In this document: in pieces, positions 37,360-50,600 of the stretch
Numbering within the stretch: position 1 is the first letter of the stretch
How the letters are laid out: every line of letters begins with the position of its first letter
From: Acridotheres tristis
Lineage: Eukaryota; Chordata; Aves; Passeriformes; Sturnidae
NCBI GenBank assembly: GCA_037013685.1
Contig: CM072884.1
Location: 111,826,048-111,890,047, forward strand
DNA: 64,000 bases
Direction: 5' to 3'
Notes under the pieces: generated by a model
Seen by the model: only the letters and a program-made list of their open reading frames with translations
Told to the model about the DNA's origin: nothing
Databases searched by the model: none
Translations under genes and position numbers: made by a program

Positions 37360-39006
37360 GTAAGGTTGGAAAGGGCCCTTTGGGCCTGATCCATATCAGC
37401 TGAGGTCAGCGGGGCAGGCTTAGCCCTGAGTGCCTAAAGCTGCCCCCTGCTTTTTCTGTGCGGCTGGGAAGGGATGCCAGGGATTAGTGTATGCTTTGTA
37501 TGGCACTTCTCCTATACAGCTGATTTAAAATGCTTTTGTTTTAATAAAAAAAAAAAGTTCGCACCGGGCAAAGATATTTTCAGCTTGAATTATAATGTTG
37601 TTTGTCTTGGGTTGGAAGAATTACCTTTTGTGTGATAACACCACACTGGTTTTCATTATACCCACAACTGGCTGCTCTTGCAGCCACTGGAATATTTTTT
37701 ACTTCCCAGGGTGGTTCTGGCCATGCCCTTTTTGACACGCAGGTTTCCCAGGAAAATCAATCATTTTGTCTTTTTGGCTGAAGGTTTGAGTTCAAAAAAT
37801 TTGTACCAATTTGTCATTTTGGAAGATAGTGGTATCTAATCTAATATATTTCCTTCACAGTGTAGTTAACTAGTGTAGGTAGAAAACTGGCAGTCTAAAA
37901 TTACTTTACTAAATTTAAATGTAAGTAAAAAGCAGGCAATAGGAAAAAATTAAAGGGTATATCTAAATATGGAGTTGTGGCCGTATCTGTTATATTTAAA
38001 CTGCATTTTAACCTCTTCTATTTATATTTAGTGGTCTGTGTATAATCTGGAGGGGTTAATTGAATTCAAGAAACAGCAATTTCACAATGAAACCCAAAGA
38101 GTTTATTCTGCTGTGGACACGGTACACATCCTCGTTAATCAGTGATTTATCAAAAGTAGAACTTGTGCAGTGAGGTATTTTTTATGTTGTTTGAGAGCAA
38201 AAATGGGATCTAAAATAGGCATGAATGGATTTGTAACACGCCTGCTTTTCCCACCCTGCTGTGGCAGGAGGATCTCCTGCTGCCTTGGGTGGCACTTTTC
38301 CTTGTGTGGAGCGTGAGATGCCACCACAGCAATTATTTTCCTCTACTTACCCCTGTTCAGAAATGCCCCTTTTTAATTTAGAAAGCTGCCGGGGTAAGTG
38401 GATTGTCCTTGCACGCTGCTTGCATCAGCTGCAATCCCTCCTTGGCACAGCTTCATTCCAACAAGAAAAAAAAAACCAACATTATTCCAGGAACAAAATA
38501 CATAGTTATTTTTGTTTGATAATGCATCACATAAATATTAATCGTCTGCCCAAAGAAAAAAACAATAAACACATGTTTTCATTTTAGCTGGAGATACAAC
38601 CTGCTTTTATAGGGGATGGTTGAAACCCCAGGGCCTCGAGCTGTAGCCACACAGCTCTGGCTGACCACAGTGGGCTGGGGAGTGGTTGCTGTGCACAGGT
38701 GAGGGTTTGGTTTTGCTTTGAGGCTTTCTGTGCTGATTCATTTTAATATTTAATAGGCGATACAACACCCAGGTGCTTATTAAAGGATCTTGGCAGCAGC
38801 TTTGCTTCCAGCCTTCGGAAAGATGCCGTGCTCCTTGCCTGGGCAGCATTGCTGGGATATTCCAAAGCTGCTGCCTCTCTCAGGTGCTGCTCCTGCCAAC
38901 AAATGTCGCCTTCCCTTGTGTTTCAGGCCTCCTGAATTTAGCTGGGAACCCCACACAGCCTAATTAGCTGCTGACTGGGGACAGCAAGGCCGGCTGGTGG
39001 GGGACG
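37360..39006. other. Repeat-poor presumed intron
   Basis: No recognised repeat or gene. The AT-rich stretch at 37,800-38,150 contains several TAAT-type motifs. Confidence 0.4.
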
Positions 39007-39198
39007 ATGAGCACGGCGGCCGCCGCGCGAGGCCGGTCCAGCAAATACCACCTCAAATGTGGTTTCAATCAGCTCTGCTCAGACACCCAAGTTCTGAGCT
39101 TCCTCCAGGAGGTCCCTAATGAAACAGCCTTGTTTTCTTTTCACCTCGCAGAGGCAGGGCAGCAGCAGGAAAGCCCTGACTGAGCTCGCAGCGGCCGC
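39007..39198 (+). promoter_or_regulatory. CpG micro-island with two NotI sites and a 58-codon frame
   Basis: GCGGCCGC occurs at 39,016-39,023 and at 39,191-39,198, 175 bp apart, amid about nine CpGs in 37 bp at the left end. An ATG at 39,007 with A at -3 opens a 58-codon frame (starts MSTAAAARGRSSKYHL, stops at 39,181-39,183) that I do not recognise. It could be an alternative promoter/first exon, an intragenic enhancer, or an unmethylated CpG remnant. CTAATTAG lies about 45 bp upstream. Confidence 0.4.
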
Positions 39199-42100
39199 GG
39201 CGGGAGAGGATTTGGGGTGCTGGGCTGGACGGGGCAGCGCCAGGAGGCTGGAGCTGCAGGGTCTGGGAACTGGGAATTGGGGATGCTGCCTGTGGCCAGC
39301 ACTCACTGGGAATACTGGCTAACACAGCTCCTGCCCTAAGGACAGCAGAGCAGGTCCCAGCCCTCCCTGGCTGGGACACAGGCACCCCGGTGAGGCTGTG
39401 CAGGTGTGAGTGGGTCTGGGGAAGGTTTCTCTCCCATCATCCCAAATGCGTTGCCTGCTGAATTAGCATCTTTTCCTCCTGCTTTTTACTGTCTGCTACA
39501 AGTGATGGTAAGGGTTTGTTTTCCTCTTTATTTTTTTTTTTTTGCACGCTACTATTATGCTGTTAAAACATGCATTGATTCATCAGCTGTTCAGGTCGTT
39601 TCATTTTTCTGGTTCTGGGAGCATTGACATAGGAGGAGCAGCTTTTGCTGTCCTATAGATATCTTACAACAAACTGTTTTGTGAAATCTGATTGATTTCT
39701 TTTGCTTTTTAAAGCATTCAGGCTTCCCGCTTCCATAGTTTTTGCATTGAGTTGATAACTTTTTTTTTAGCTTCTCAAGTATGGATATACATGATATATT
39801 TGACCTGATTTGACTTAAAAAAAAAAAAAAGTATTTCAGCGAATCATTTATATTTTAATACTTAATAGTTGTAATCCGTGCAGTGTGTGATTTTAATGCA
39901 ATTAAATGTACGTGCAAAAATTAGGGATTTAGTAAATTTGCACAGTGTATCTCTTTCTGTAAATCAAACGAAAAAAATGGCAATCAAACAATTTTATGGT
40001 TTATATTTTTCTGTGTAAGTAGAAAAGGGTTTTATACAGAAGGAAGTCTTGTAGTTATGCAGAAGGAAAGGCTTCTTAGCAAAATTCCGTTTTCTAAGGA
40101 GGCTTTGTCAGTTCTGAATAAACCCTGCAATAAATTTAAACCTGGTGGTTTAAAATTCTGTTTATAAAAAGGACTGCTCTCTATAGAGTTCACAAATTAT
40201 ACACAAAGGATTAACTACTAAAGTAACATAAAGATGTTGCATTGCCGCATGCACTGAGACTAAGCTGAAAAATCTGCTTGGGAAAGTGGCTGATCTGCAG
40301 GACTTGCAAAGTAGACATGGGAAAAGTTCTCAGTCATTTCTCTAAAGAACTGCTGTTGCTGTTCCATTGATTGTTCTGATCGTAGTTGGCTCTTCAAAGA
40401 CTTATAGAAAGGTTTTGTGGTTTTTTTTTCTTTTTTTTTTTTACACAGGCTTGTGCAAAAATTTGCATTAAAAACAGGTTTGGAAAAGGAAAAAATAAAG
40501 GTTTTATTACCACATTAAGATAAGATAAAGGATTTAATATCGAATCAAGACCTAACTTAGTCCTGGTCGATATCTTGTGCCTTTTCTTAAATTTCATTAC
40601 ATTTGCCCGGAATGTGAAGCTGGGAATTTGGGCTGGTGCTCTTCATTCCTTTGCTGCATTTATAAGTTCTCTGGTATTTTTATGTATTTGTGGCAAACAG
40701 TCTGTAGCAGTCTCTGTATCTCTTGCAACCAAGACAAGCCAAGTCATCTGTCACCAGTATGTGTGTCAACATCCTGACACCACCGAGGGCACCTTCTTTG
40801 GTAGGCACCTCCAAGGCTTCATTTCAGCAGAGCAATTCATCACCCTCCTGAAATGAAGAGCTTGAAGAAACCTGAACCTGGCCTCTTCATTCTTCCTTGC
40901 AGAGAAGTCAGTTCTAAGTGATGAGACTGAAAAAATGGCTTTAGGAGGGTGGGATTCACCTCACCTCGCTGTAGCCATCCAAAAAACAAGGATCAGGCTG
41001 ACAGCAGTTGTGTAAATTCCAGCCTGGCCAGAGGACAGGTTAGTCTTGCCAGTCTGAGGCAGTGATGCTCGTTTGGGAAAGGCACTGAAGATGCAGAAGA
41101 TGGCCCAGCAGCTTGGGTAGGAATTGGGGTTGCAGGGCTGGATATTTTTGCTTTTACATGGCTGGCATGGAGTGCTCTGAATTCTGCATCCACAGACAAA
41201 TCCAGGCCTCCCTGCAGCTGATCTTAGGGTGACTGAGGGAAAAAGTGTAAGTAAAATACAGCAGAGAGACCAGATGAATAATACAGTCTGAGTGGAAATT
41301 ATTATTATTGCTTATTTATAATTTTAAAGTTTAATTTTAAGTAAACATAACTTTTTTACTTCCCTTTTGTTTAGAAATAGGAACATTAGAAATAGCAACA
41401 GAAAACCCTTTTATGCTTTCTGCACTACCCTCTTATCTACTTTGAACAACTGAGTAAGAAAACATTAGCCATCATTTCTTTCAGCTTCAGAGTAAGATAG
41501 GAATGGATTAATGCTGCTGCCTTTCTCTTAGGAGTCTGTTCTGCTCATGAAGGAAATAGTAACAACCATTTAAAACGATTTTTTTTTTTTAGGCTGGCCC
41601 AACTGCATAGATGACATCCTTGGGTCTATACTTTGCTTAAATCTCTCGAAGCACAACTATGGGGGGCTCATTTTGGACAGGCTGTGAGCTTTTTACTTGT
41701 CAGGGGCAGTTTTTAGCCCCTTGGTGACAGTGGTCCCTGCAAGGAGCACAGCTGAGCTGCAGAGCAGCTCTGCACGGAGCCAGTGGGGAAGGAGGGGCGA
41801 GCTCCGTGTTTGTTATTTGCTTGTGATTTCCATGACAGTTTACAGGAGACTGAGCTGTAAGCAAATGTGAGCCCAGGGAGCTCGGCCTGTGGTCTGTCTG
41901 CAGGGCAGGAATGTGGGATGGGGGGTCAGGATCAGGTTGTGGAAGGATGCAGGAGCCAAGGTGAAGGGAATTTGGGCTGTTCTGCACTCCTCCGGACTAA
42001 CACCTCCCTGTGTGATGTGGTGTTTGTGGCACTGGGGTGCCACCCACAGGGGCACGTCCAGCCCTCCCTTCTGCCCCTCAGGCTCATCCCGACAGGTTTT

Positions 42101-44047
42101 GGTCCAAGATAGGATTTGTATAATTCCCTCTTTGCTGTGTTGGTTCTGCAGGACTAGAGAGGAGTGAGAAGTACTAAAAATCTATTTTGGTCACTCAAGT
42201 AAGCAGACATGACTCAGAATACTCACTGGGAACAGATCTGCTGGATGAAAAGGTGCCATTTTTATATAGTCACTTTTCTGACCGTGCCCTTTAAACTCTT
42301 ACAAAAATAGAATCCTTTCTCTGGCACTTCTCTTGGAAGGCAGGAACGGGAGTGAGAGCGAGGACGTTTGCTGAGCTCCAGCCCCTGCTTCGGAACCAGA
42401 CAAACCGTGCACGTTTTGTAAGGCGAGTGTAACATGTGTTTAACACCAGGAAGAGCAGAAAGAAAGCATTTGAAATTCGTGGGGAGGGGATTTGGGCTTG
42501 GCTAGTCTCTCCATTTGCGGTGGAAAAGCGTGATCCCTCGTTCCTGCCTGTTACGGTCGGATGAATTCTGGCCAGCGCTCTGCGCCCGTTTCTGGCATCG
42601 TCGTGTCCCTGCAGGAGCAGGTTCGGATCAGTGGGCTCGTCTGGAGCATGGAGAGGCTCCCTTTGACCACTGCCTCTGGTTCCTCTTGGACTGAGTGGCC
42701 TCGCTAAAAATGAGCCTGAAACCACACTGACGTAATGCGTGTTTATGGACCTGCGAGGGAACAAATCATCGCTGGCAACCCGAGCCCCAGTCTGGTTGTC
42801 CCTTTTATCAGGGGCGAGTTCCCCCTGCACTGGTGAGCCCAGGGCCTCTCCAGCTCCTGGGGAGGCTGATGGAGCCTGGTCCAACCAGATCCCCATCCCT
42901 GTCAGCTCTCATCTGCATTCCATGGAAAGGACTAGCAAGGCAAATCATTTCACAAAAAGTCACTCCCGGCTAAGTAGGTGATACTGAATTTTTGAACTCT
43001 TCTCGTCTCTTTCTCGTTTTTAATGGTTTGGTAGGAAGCTGGAGCCTGGCTGGTGCATGGAAACTCAAAACCAGTGGTGTAAGCACACCACATGTGCTCC
43101 TGGGTGTTTGACAGTCCTGTTGTTCTCCTTTGGAGCATTTCTCTCTTGAAAAGAAAAATAACAATCCCGTTTTAACATATTTACCACTTTCAGTTGGTTT
43201 TACATGGAAAAATAACACCAAGTCATAAATTCCTCTTCCTCCTCTGTTCCAGAATAACCCATGAAAGAGTTTGAAAACTCTGAATTTCTGTTCAGTGGAT
43301 GAAATCTTGTCCTTACTGAAGTGGCTGAAGCTTCTCTGATGGCTTTCAAGGGGGCAAAGCTCTTCAGCTGAAGTGTTTCTTCCTCGTGATTCTGCTGGGG
43401 CTGGAAAGCCCTGGAAGTGTTCTCGCTGCTGATTTCCTAAAGCCTTAATTCCCCCCCAGTTACTACAGCATTTAAAGGCACTCTCTTTTTCGCACAGGAA
43501 ACAGCCACTGCTTTTTCTTTTGATAAAATTTCCCTTGTATGAGCTCAGAGAATTTCCACTTTCTCTGTGTGGGCTCATCTTTCATAGAGGAGGAGACATG
43601 GGTCATACGCCTGCAGATCTCACAACTCCCTCCTGCTCCATCCCTGGCCTCCTCCCAGTCCCTTGGCAGGCAGGAGTCAGTGAAGATTTGCTGTCAAGGT
43701 CTCCTGTTTTAATTCCTCTCCGGACCCGGTAGCTTCCTCTTGCTGGGGAATCCTATATTTTCTGGTTTAAATTTGAAAGGTGTTTTGGATATGATGACAT
43801 TTACAGCCAAAGCACATCCCCTCTAATATTGTCTCCTTTTCTTAAAGCATGTCAGGTGATCTCAACAGGCAAGAAAAGGGAGGAAAAGCCCGGCAGGCTT
43901 GTGGGACACTCAGGATTGTCACTAACCCAGCACTGAATGGCCCTGGGGATGCTCCTCCCTTCTCAGCCCCTCTTGTGTTGTCTAAAGGGAAACTTTCAAA
44001 TCCAGTGCTTGAGCAGAGCTGATGTAGAAGTTTTCTGTGCTACAGAA
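39199..44047. other. Repeat-poor presumed intron; CpG-retaining segment at 42.3-42.8 kb
   Basis: No CR1 or LTR. 39,830-40,260 is AT-rich and single-copy-looking. 42,300-42,790 keeps many CpGs and holds a CRE-like TGACGTAA (42,728-42,735). Two minus-strand frames of about 200 codons (42,291-42,896; 42,970-43,578) lack recognisable domains and are in different phases. Confidence 0.4.
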
Positions 44048-44596
44048 ACACAGAATCATTAAGGTTGGAATAGATCTCCAAAATCATCAAGTCCAAACTG
44101 ACTGATCCTCACCTTGTCCCCAGCCCAGAGCACTGAGTGCCACCTCCAGGTGCCACCTCCAGGGATGGGCACTCCAAAGCTCCCTGGGCAGCTTTTCCCA
44201 AGGCCTGAGCCCCCTTTCCATGGGGAAATTCCTGCTGCTGTCCAAGCTGAGCCTGCCCTGGCCCAGCCTGAGGCCGTTCCCTCTCCTCCTGTCCCTGTTC
44301 CCTGGAGCAGAGCCCGACCCCCCCTCCCTGCCCCTCCTGCCAAGGACTTGTGCAGAGCCACAAGGTCCCCCCTGAGCCTCCTTTTCTCCAGCCTCAGCCC
44401 CTTTCCAGCTCCCTCAGCCCCTCCTGGGGCTCCAGCCCCTTCCCAGCTCCGTTCCCTGCCCTGGGCACCTCCAGCCCCTCCAGGGCTCTCCTGCAGGAGT
44501 CACAACTGGACACAGCCCTCGAGGGTCTCTCAGTGCCAGCACAGAGGGACAATCCCTGCCCTGCTCCTGCTGGACACACAATTCCTCATCCAGGGA
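44048..44596 (-). mobile_element. CR1 LINE 3' portion, long copy
   Basis: Antisense, from ACAGAATCATTAAGGTTGGA through CAGCCCAGAGCACTGAGTGC, TCCATGGGGAAATTCCTGCT, CTGAGCCTCCTTTTCTCCAG and CACACAATTCCTCATCCAG. It contains the text of the 4,285-4,460 and 6,090-6,266 copies (reverse) and of 4,554-4,862 (same direction), so it links those fragments to one subfamily. A tandem CCACCTCCAGGTG/CCACCTCCAGGG doublet lies at 44,141-44,163. Confidence 0.95.
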
Positions 44597-46676
44597 CAGA
44601 GGGAATGAATGAGGCACTTGGCTTCTAGGTGAACTAAATGTTACTATTGTAGTGCTATAATTGCAATGGTTTTAAATTAGGCAGTGACAGCAGTTGAGAG
44701 CCTGTTCTCCCCTGTGCTGTTGGCAGGCACTGAGATGTGTACCAGCTCCTAAGGGGAGCAGGCTGTGAGAATAACTCATTAGCCAGTTACTCACTCCACG
44801 GTGCTCTTACTCCACATATGGTGCGAGGGCTGCTGGGGGTCTGGAAGACATTAAGACATGGTCTGAGAAAGGGCTGCACAGGAAAGGCAACAAATAACCC
44901 CACGGAGGCAGATCCCCATCCCCACACCGCTGCCAGGTACGTGCCCGTGTCACCGTGAGCTGTGCTGGGATCCAATTCCCTCGCCCTCCTGGGATGAGCC
45001 CAGAGAGGTGAACTCTGAGTAATTGCACGTGAGGGGAACCTTTGCTTGGTCACATCCACGTGGAGCAAGTGCTTTACTCTTGAGGAGGATGAATATTTGC
45101 CTGTTCGTGCGTGTGCTTGTGCTGCATGGGATGGGCTGAGGGATGCAGTTTCCACATCCGTGTTTCCAGTGGTAATGAATGCTGCGGGGAAGCGGACGGC
45201 GGTGAGCCCATTTCCTTCACAGTGGGAGGAAAGTAGTAATTCAGGAGACCATTAAACATTAGAAATACCTCTGCTAGGTCCCTACAAAGACACACTCCAT
45301 TTAGATTAAAGTCCCGTAGGGCCAATTACCTGGGAAGAACATAAGAACTTAAACAAAAGCTGAGTTAGGTATGCTGCCCACCAATGGCTTCGAGCAAGAA
45401 TGGATGCAGTGAGGAAACACTCGTGTGTATTATGAAAGTGAGAACACTGAGAGTAGGTCTGTGTAATAACCCACTTTTACTGTTCCCCCAGGATCAGCGT
45501 GCACAGGAAATATCTGTGGCATGCTTGCTTTTCCTGGAGATGACAGCAACCCTTTGGCAACCGCTTTGTTCGATACTTTTCAAAACGTTGGGCTGTTGTT
45601 TTATGAATGTGCTCTGATTTTTTGGCTGCCAGAGCCTTTGTGCTTGGCTTTCTACCCTTCCTAAAGTTGCCCATTCCCATTCCAACCCTGGATACTTCTC
45701 CATGAGTGCCCTTGTGATGATGCCTCTGTTTTTCTCCATGTTGTTCTTGGGATGGGGCTTGAAAAAAACGGGAAGCCTACAAAAGTCCTTGTATGAAAAT
45801 AACCTCTATGGCCTGTGCTCGTCTGTGTGGGTGGCTCTGGACTCCTGGAGATGGAGGATTCAGGCAAACAAATTTGAAACACTTTGTCAATGTTTTCTAA
45901 GAGTGGGCTGAGTGTTTTGCACAAGATTACAAGGCAGAGTTTGATCCCAACGCTGAGGTTAAAACCTGTCTTTGCTTCAGCTGCTAGACTGATTTAATTT
46001 GAACATTTAGCTATTTACAGTTAGACCTGAGCACCACAGTGCACTGATCCTTCAGGCAAGGGATTTTGAAAATGAGTCAGTTTTAAGACACTGCAGCAAA
46101 CATGTTCCTTAAAGTGTTTACTGATGCAAATTGCTGCCTCGTCTTGAAATGGCCTCCTCCCTTCAACATCATAAAAGAACTTTCTTAAGAAAAGACACAG
46201 TAAACAGTCTGAGGTCTAATAAGTGAACAAGCATGGCTGAAAGGTTTTAAAATACTGCTTGCTTAAATAAGAGTCATTAACATTGTAACTGATAATGAGA
46301 AAAATGCTCATGCCCATTAGTGGTTTACCACTTTGGTTCTGAGAGGATAAAAACAGCTTCGTAAAAGAGACCACAGACTGTCCATTTTCAGCCTCAGCGC
46401 AGCGTAAACGCTTCAGGAAAAATACAAACCCCATAATTTAAAATAATCATTTAGTATTTGTGTTTGGGAAGCGTGCTCAAAATGCCTTTTGACCACAGGG
46501 GAGTGTGGTGATGTGTGAGCCCCAGCGCTGGGTGTCCTTACTTTGGTGCCATGGTGGGACATTGGCTCATCCACCTGCTGGGAGCAGTGCAGGAGCAGCC
46601 TCGGACTTCCTTTGGTATCCCCATCTGCATGGGGAAAGCTGAATTTGCATTCTCCAGGTAATGGCCCAGGCTTCAG
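44597..46676. other. Unique DNA without a recognisable gene
   Basis: Presumed intron. Overlapping frames up to about 122 codons on both strands are unrecognisable. No transposon end recognised. Confidence 0.4.
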
Positions 46677-47250
46677 TGTTGGAACCCTGGTCACTGAGAA
46701 TTTCAGACTTCTGTGCTGCCAGGCACTGACCCCCAGGAGAACTCTGCATTTCACCTGAGGCCGTGGAGAAGCTTCCAGAATGGAATGGTAGAACTGGGAT
46801 CATGGGGGTGTGGTTTGAATAGAAGTGTGCAATATCACACGGTGGAAAACTTAAGAGTTCAAGGTTTTAGAATATAGTAATGTATAGAAAGCAAGATGGA
46901 GGTTTTAGGGTGGAGGCTTGTCCTTCTTCTTCACCTTCTTCTTCATGGGTCTGGGTGATATTGTGTGATTGGGTGAAAAAGTCTGCATTGTGGGCCATGG
47001 GTGGTTGGTTATTGGGTTAAAAGTAAAAATAATTTAGGTGGCATTTCTTAATTGGACAATTAACCCTCAAAAGGCCTTGTAGAGAGAGAGATAGGGCTCC
47101 ATTTTTAATCTGTTAGCTTGAAGTGCTGTAGAACTCACGGTTTGTGAGGCTGTGATATAGATGAGAACTAATAAACATCTGAGTCCGAACAAGAAATATG
47201 GTCTCCAGCATTTAATCCTGACCCTGGCAAAAAGAAGATAAGACTCCACA
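46677..47250 (+). mobile_element. Solo LTR, same family as 9389-10008
   Basis: A 574-bp element starting TGTTGG and ending CCACA. Its flanks are CTTCAG (46,671-46,676) and GTTCAG (47,251-47,256), a 6-bp duplication with one mismatch. Shared blocks with the 9.4-kb copy include CACTGAC/CACTGACTCC, AGAAGTGTG, CAAGATGGAGGTT and AACAAGAAAT, and both have AATAAA near the 3' end (here 47,170-47,175). The TATA-like box of the other copy is altered here. It is oriented with the presumed host gene, so its polyadenylation signal lies in the sense direction inside the putative intron. Confidence 0.82.
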
Positions 47251-47589
47251 GTTCAGCAGGTACTTGAGGCCATGCTGGGATCCTTCCTGCAGGAGTAGGG
47301 AAGGTTTTTGGCAAATGGTGGAATTTCTGAAATTTTTTTGGCTTGCTGCTGGAGGGAATAAAAGATGCTGGGTCTGGAAGGCACTTGGTGCCTCAGGGCA
47401 CTGCTGGGATTTGGTGGCTGAGGAGCCCTGGCAGCAGCAGTGGTGTGACCTTGTTGAACTTGACCACCTGGGACAAGTGATCTCTTCTTTAAGGATGGTT
47501 CATTCTTCTTCTGCACCTCTTTTTCCTCTGGGCCCTGTCTCCTGCTCAGTGTGTGGGGCCTTGTGTTGACCTCAGCCAGGACTTTGACA

Positions 47590-47656
47590 ATCACAGGATG
47601 AATGAGCTGAGTTGGAAGGGACCTTAAAGATCATCTTGTTCCAACCCCCAAGAAAA
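47590..47656 (-). mobile_element. CR1 LINE 3' terminus, short
   Basis: Antisense ATCACAGGATGAATGAGCTG, GTTGGAAGGGACCTTAAAGA and TCATCTTGTTCCAACCCCCA. About 65 bp of the 3' end only. Confidence 0.9.
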
Positions 47657-50600
47657 CCTGGAGTTTCATCTGGGCGAAGCCAAGTTTGGGACTCAGTGTG
47701 CTGCATTCCTTGTCTTTAGTAAAGGAACTAGAAACGAGGGCAGGAGGAGGTTGAAATGTGCCCTCAGACTGTGTCTGGTTGTAAATCCAGCTGCCCTGGG
47801 TTTTACTGATGCCTCCTGCAGCCCTGCTGCAAGGACCACAGGCTTTGCTCTTACGTAAAGATGGAAAGTTCCCCCAGCTCCCCCCACGAAAATGACTGCT
47901 GTGCCTTATTCAAAATGAGAACTCAATCAAGGCAGGAACACAGCTGGGCGAATGACAAGAGAAACAGAGCCCTGCCAGCGTGAATTTTTATGGAAATGCT
48001 CTCTGAATAGTATTTCCATGAAAAGGCAACTTACTTGCAGATGGAAGCTGCATTGCATGAAGGAGAGTGTGTTGTACCACACCCTGAATCTGTCAAGGTC
48101 TATAAACTTTTCACATATTTTAAGTTCAGGCAACAGAGAGGCAATATTTAAGACACAAAGGTTTTCTTCTTTATGTCAATGTAATTATGTTATCCCCAAA
48201 GGAAGAAAATGTAAGCCAGGGGAAAATAAAAAGGGAAGTTTGTAGAAGAAACATTTCAAATATAAAGTAAAGGTCAAATATAATTTGAAATAGAAAGTAA
48301 ATTGATCTATCAGAAAGGCCACTTTTCAGGATAATGGAAAGATCCTAATTTGACATTTCATCAGCATCCTAGAGATAGCAATGATAGGCCTTTGTCAGGG
48401 GGTGTGATGGTCCTTTTAGTGGAGGAGCATGAGTGGCTTAAAAACTGCAAAAGCTGTTGATGGCAATGGCACTTTTCTTATTCACATCACCAGAAAAAAG
48501 TTGAGAGGAACTGCATAAAAAGCAAGAAATAAAAGATGGTTGATATTCAGAAGGTGGGAGAGATGAATAAACCTGAGCTCAATCTTGAAACTGCCACGCT
48601 TGGATTTCCTTAAACACCTTTTTTTTTGAGTTGTTGTAGCCTTCTCAGTGGGTTTCTAAACCGCCTGATTTCACTGCAGACTTAGTGACTTCTCCAAAAG
48701 GTGATTTTTGAAATTAGTTAATTTTCCACTGTTTCTGGGACTTGAAATTTCATGTCATACCAATCAAGTTTGAAATGTGCTGAGAGAGAAGTTCTTGAGA
48801 CAGCCTTGAATTTTTTTTCAGCCTTTTCCTGCATGTTGCCTTCTGAAATAAATGGGAATGCATTTTTTAATTTATGATAGCTTATAACTTGGTGTCAGGG
48901 CTGTTGTAAGAATAATAATCAAGGATTGTTATACTGACTTGATTGTTTACATTTCCTTTTGGCAGTGCCAGTGGTAAGCCAGAGGTAATAACACTAAACA
49001 TACTCCTCTGTCATCCTCTCAAAACTTGTCACCAAGGAATAGAAGATGACTGTTCACGTGTTTAAAAGCTGAAGGCATTTGTCAAATGCCATAATGGCTT
49101 CATAAAGGTCTGCAGTGGAGATCCCATTACAAGGAAAACTTTGGAATGGGTTGGCTCTAGGAGTTGGGAGTAGGGATGAGCGACAGCCATTCTGAAACTG
49201 CTGGATTTGAGAGATGGGAAAAACAATCAAAGAAGGAATCTCAGCCGGGGGTTGTGAGTTTGTGAGTGGGTTTGGTGGTGGCAGAATCAGGGCTCTGTAA
49301 GGGGTTGGTGGGGCTGTTGCTCCCTCATTCTCATGTCAGTCTGTTCCCTGCATCCCAGTCAGCTGTGGGGTTGGGGATCCACAGTTTTTGAGGAATTTAC
49401 AGTGAAATGACCGGGAATCACCTGCCAGCAGCACCTGGGAGCGCATCCCCCTCATTGTGTGGCAGTGGGACGTGTCCTTGCTCTCCTCTCTGAGCCCCCA
49501 AACCCATCTAATGGATGCAGTAAGCCAGGCAAAGGCATCAGTAGCAAGTGCTGACACGGGTTGGAGCACCCCTGGGGATGGAGCCGGGATCCTGTTAGCC
49601 CCTGTTCAGCCTTGCAGCCGGCACGGAATGGATGTTAACCCTTTCAGAGCTCTCCTGGTGAGCAGAGAAAGGCAGGAAAGCGCTTCTGACATCCCTGAGG
49701 TTTGGCTGTGAAAGGTCTGTGTCGGCACAGAGGGGCCACAGGGAAGCCCAGGTGGCTCAGCAGATCCTGGGGATGGTCCAGGGTGGTGAGGACAGGGCAG
49801 GGTTCAGTCTGCCACAGGCACTGAAGTGCTGGGGCTGTGCTCTCCTGCCCTTACAGCCTTGATTTCCAGCCTGCTCTTCATCTGGGGCTCTTTGTCACCT
49901 CTCATGTCCTTACAGGCACACCTCGCTGCAAGAAGCAATTCAGTTCTCCTAAAAAAGAAGAAAAGTCAGTTTGCATCAATGCACAACTGCCTTCTGTCTC
50001 TGCTGAATCCCCCCACACCCACAAATACTGTCATGCACACTTAGTTTGCAGGAAAAAAGGGATATTACATCTCCAGGTTATTTCTCCAGTACTTTTATTG
50101 TTCAGCCCACTACAGGAAGGGTTCAGTGAGTATATCCAGAAAGATGTTTTTGTTCCCCTACCATGGGTTTCAGTCCCAAGACTGCCAATTAAATTATCCC
50201 ATAAATCCTCCATTATAGGTAGTAAAACCTAATTTTAGATTTCCTGCCCGCTCTAGTGTCCTGCCTGATTGCTACCAGTTGGAGAGAGGCTCAACCTGCT
50301 CAGCAGACAATTGCAGTGAATTGGCTGTTTCTTTCTGTGCCACATGTGGAGAACTTTTTAATATCTGGCATTTGCTCATAATTCTCCCTGGTTGTTTTCT
50401 ACCTTTTAGTAGCTCAAATGTTGGAGGTTTTTTTGTTGGGTTGGTTTTTTTTGGGTTGAAAAATGGACATCTGCAACTTATTCTTTTGTCAAAATGTTTG
50501 TGAGAGAAAAGCTTGCTATGCTGTGGATAAGGAACAATGTAATTCTGATTTCACCACTAAAACATTAATAGTTTAAAATCAATTTTTATATATTTCTGTT

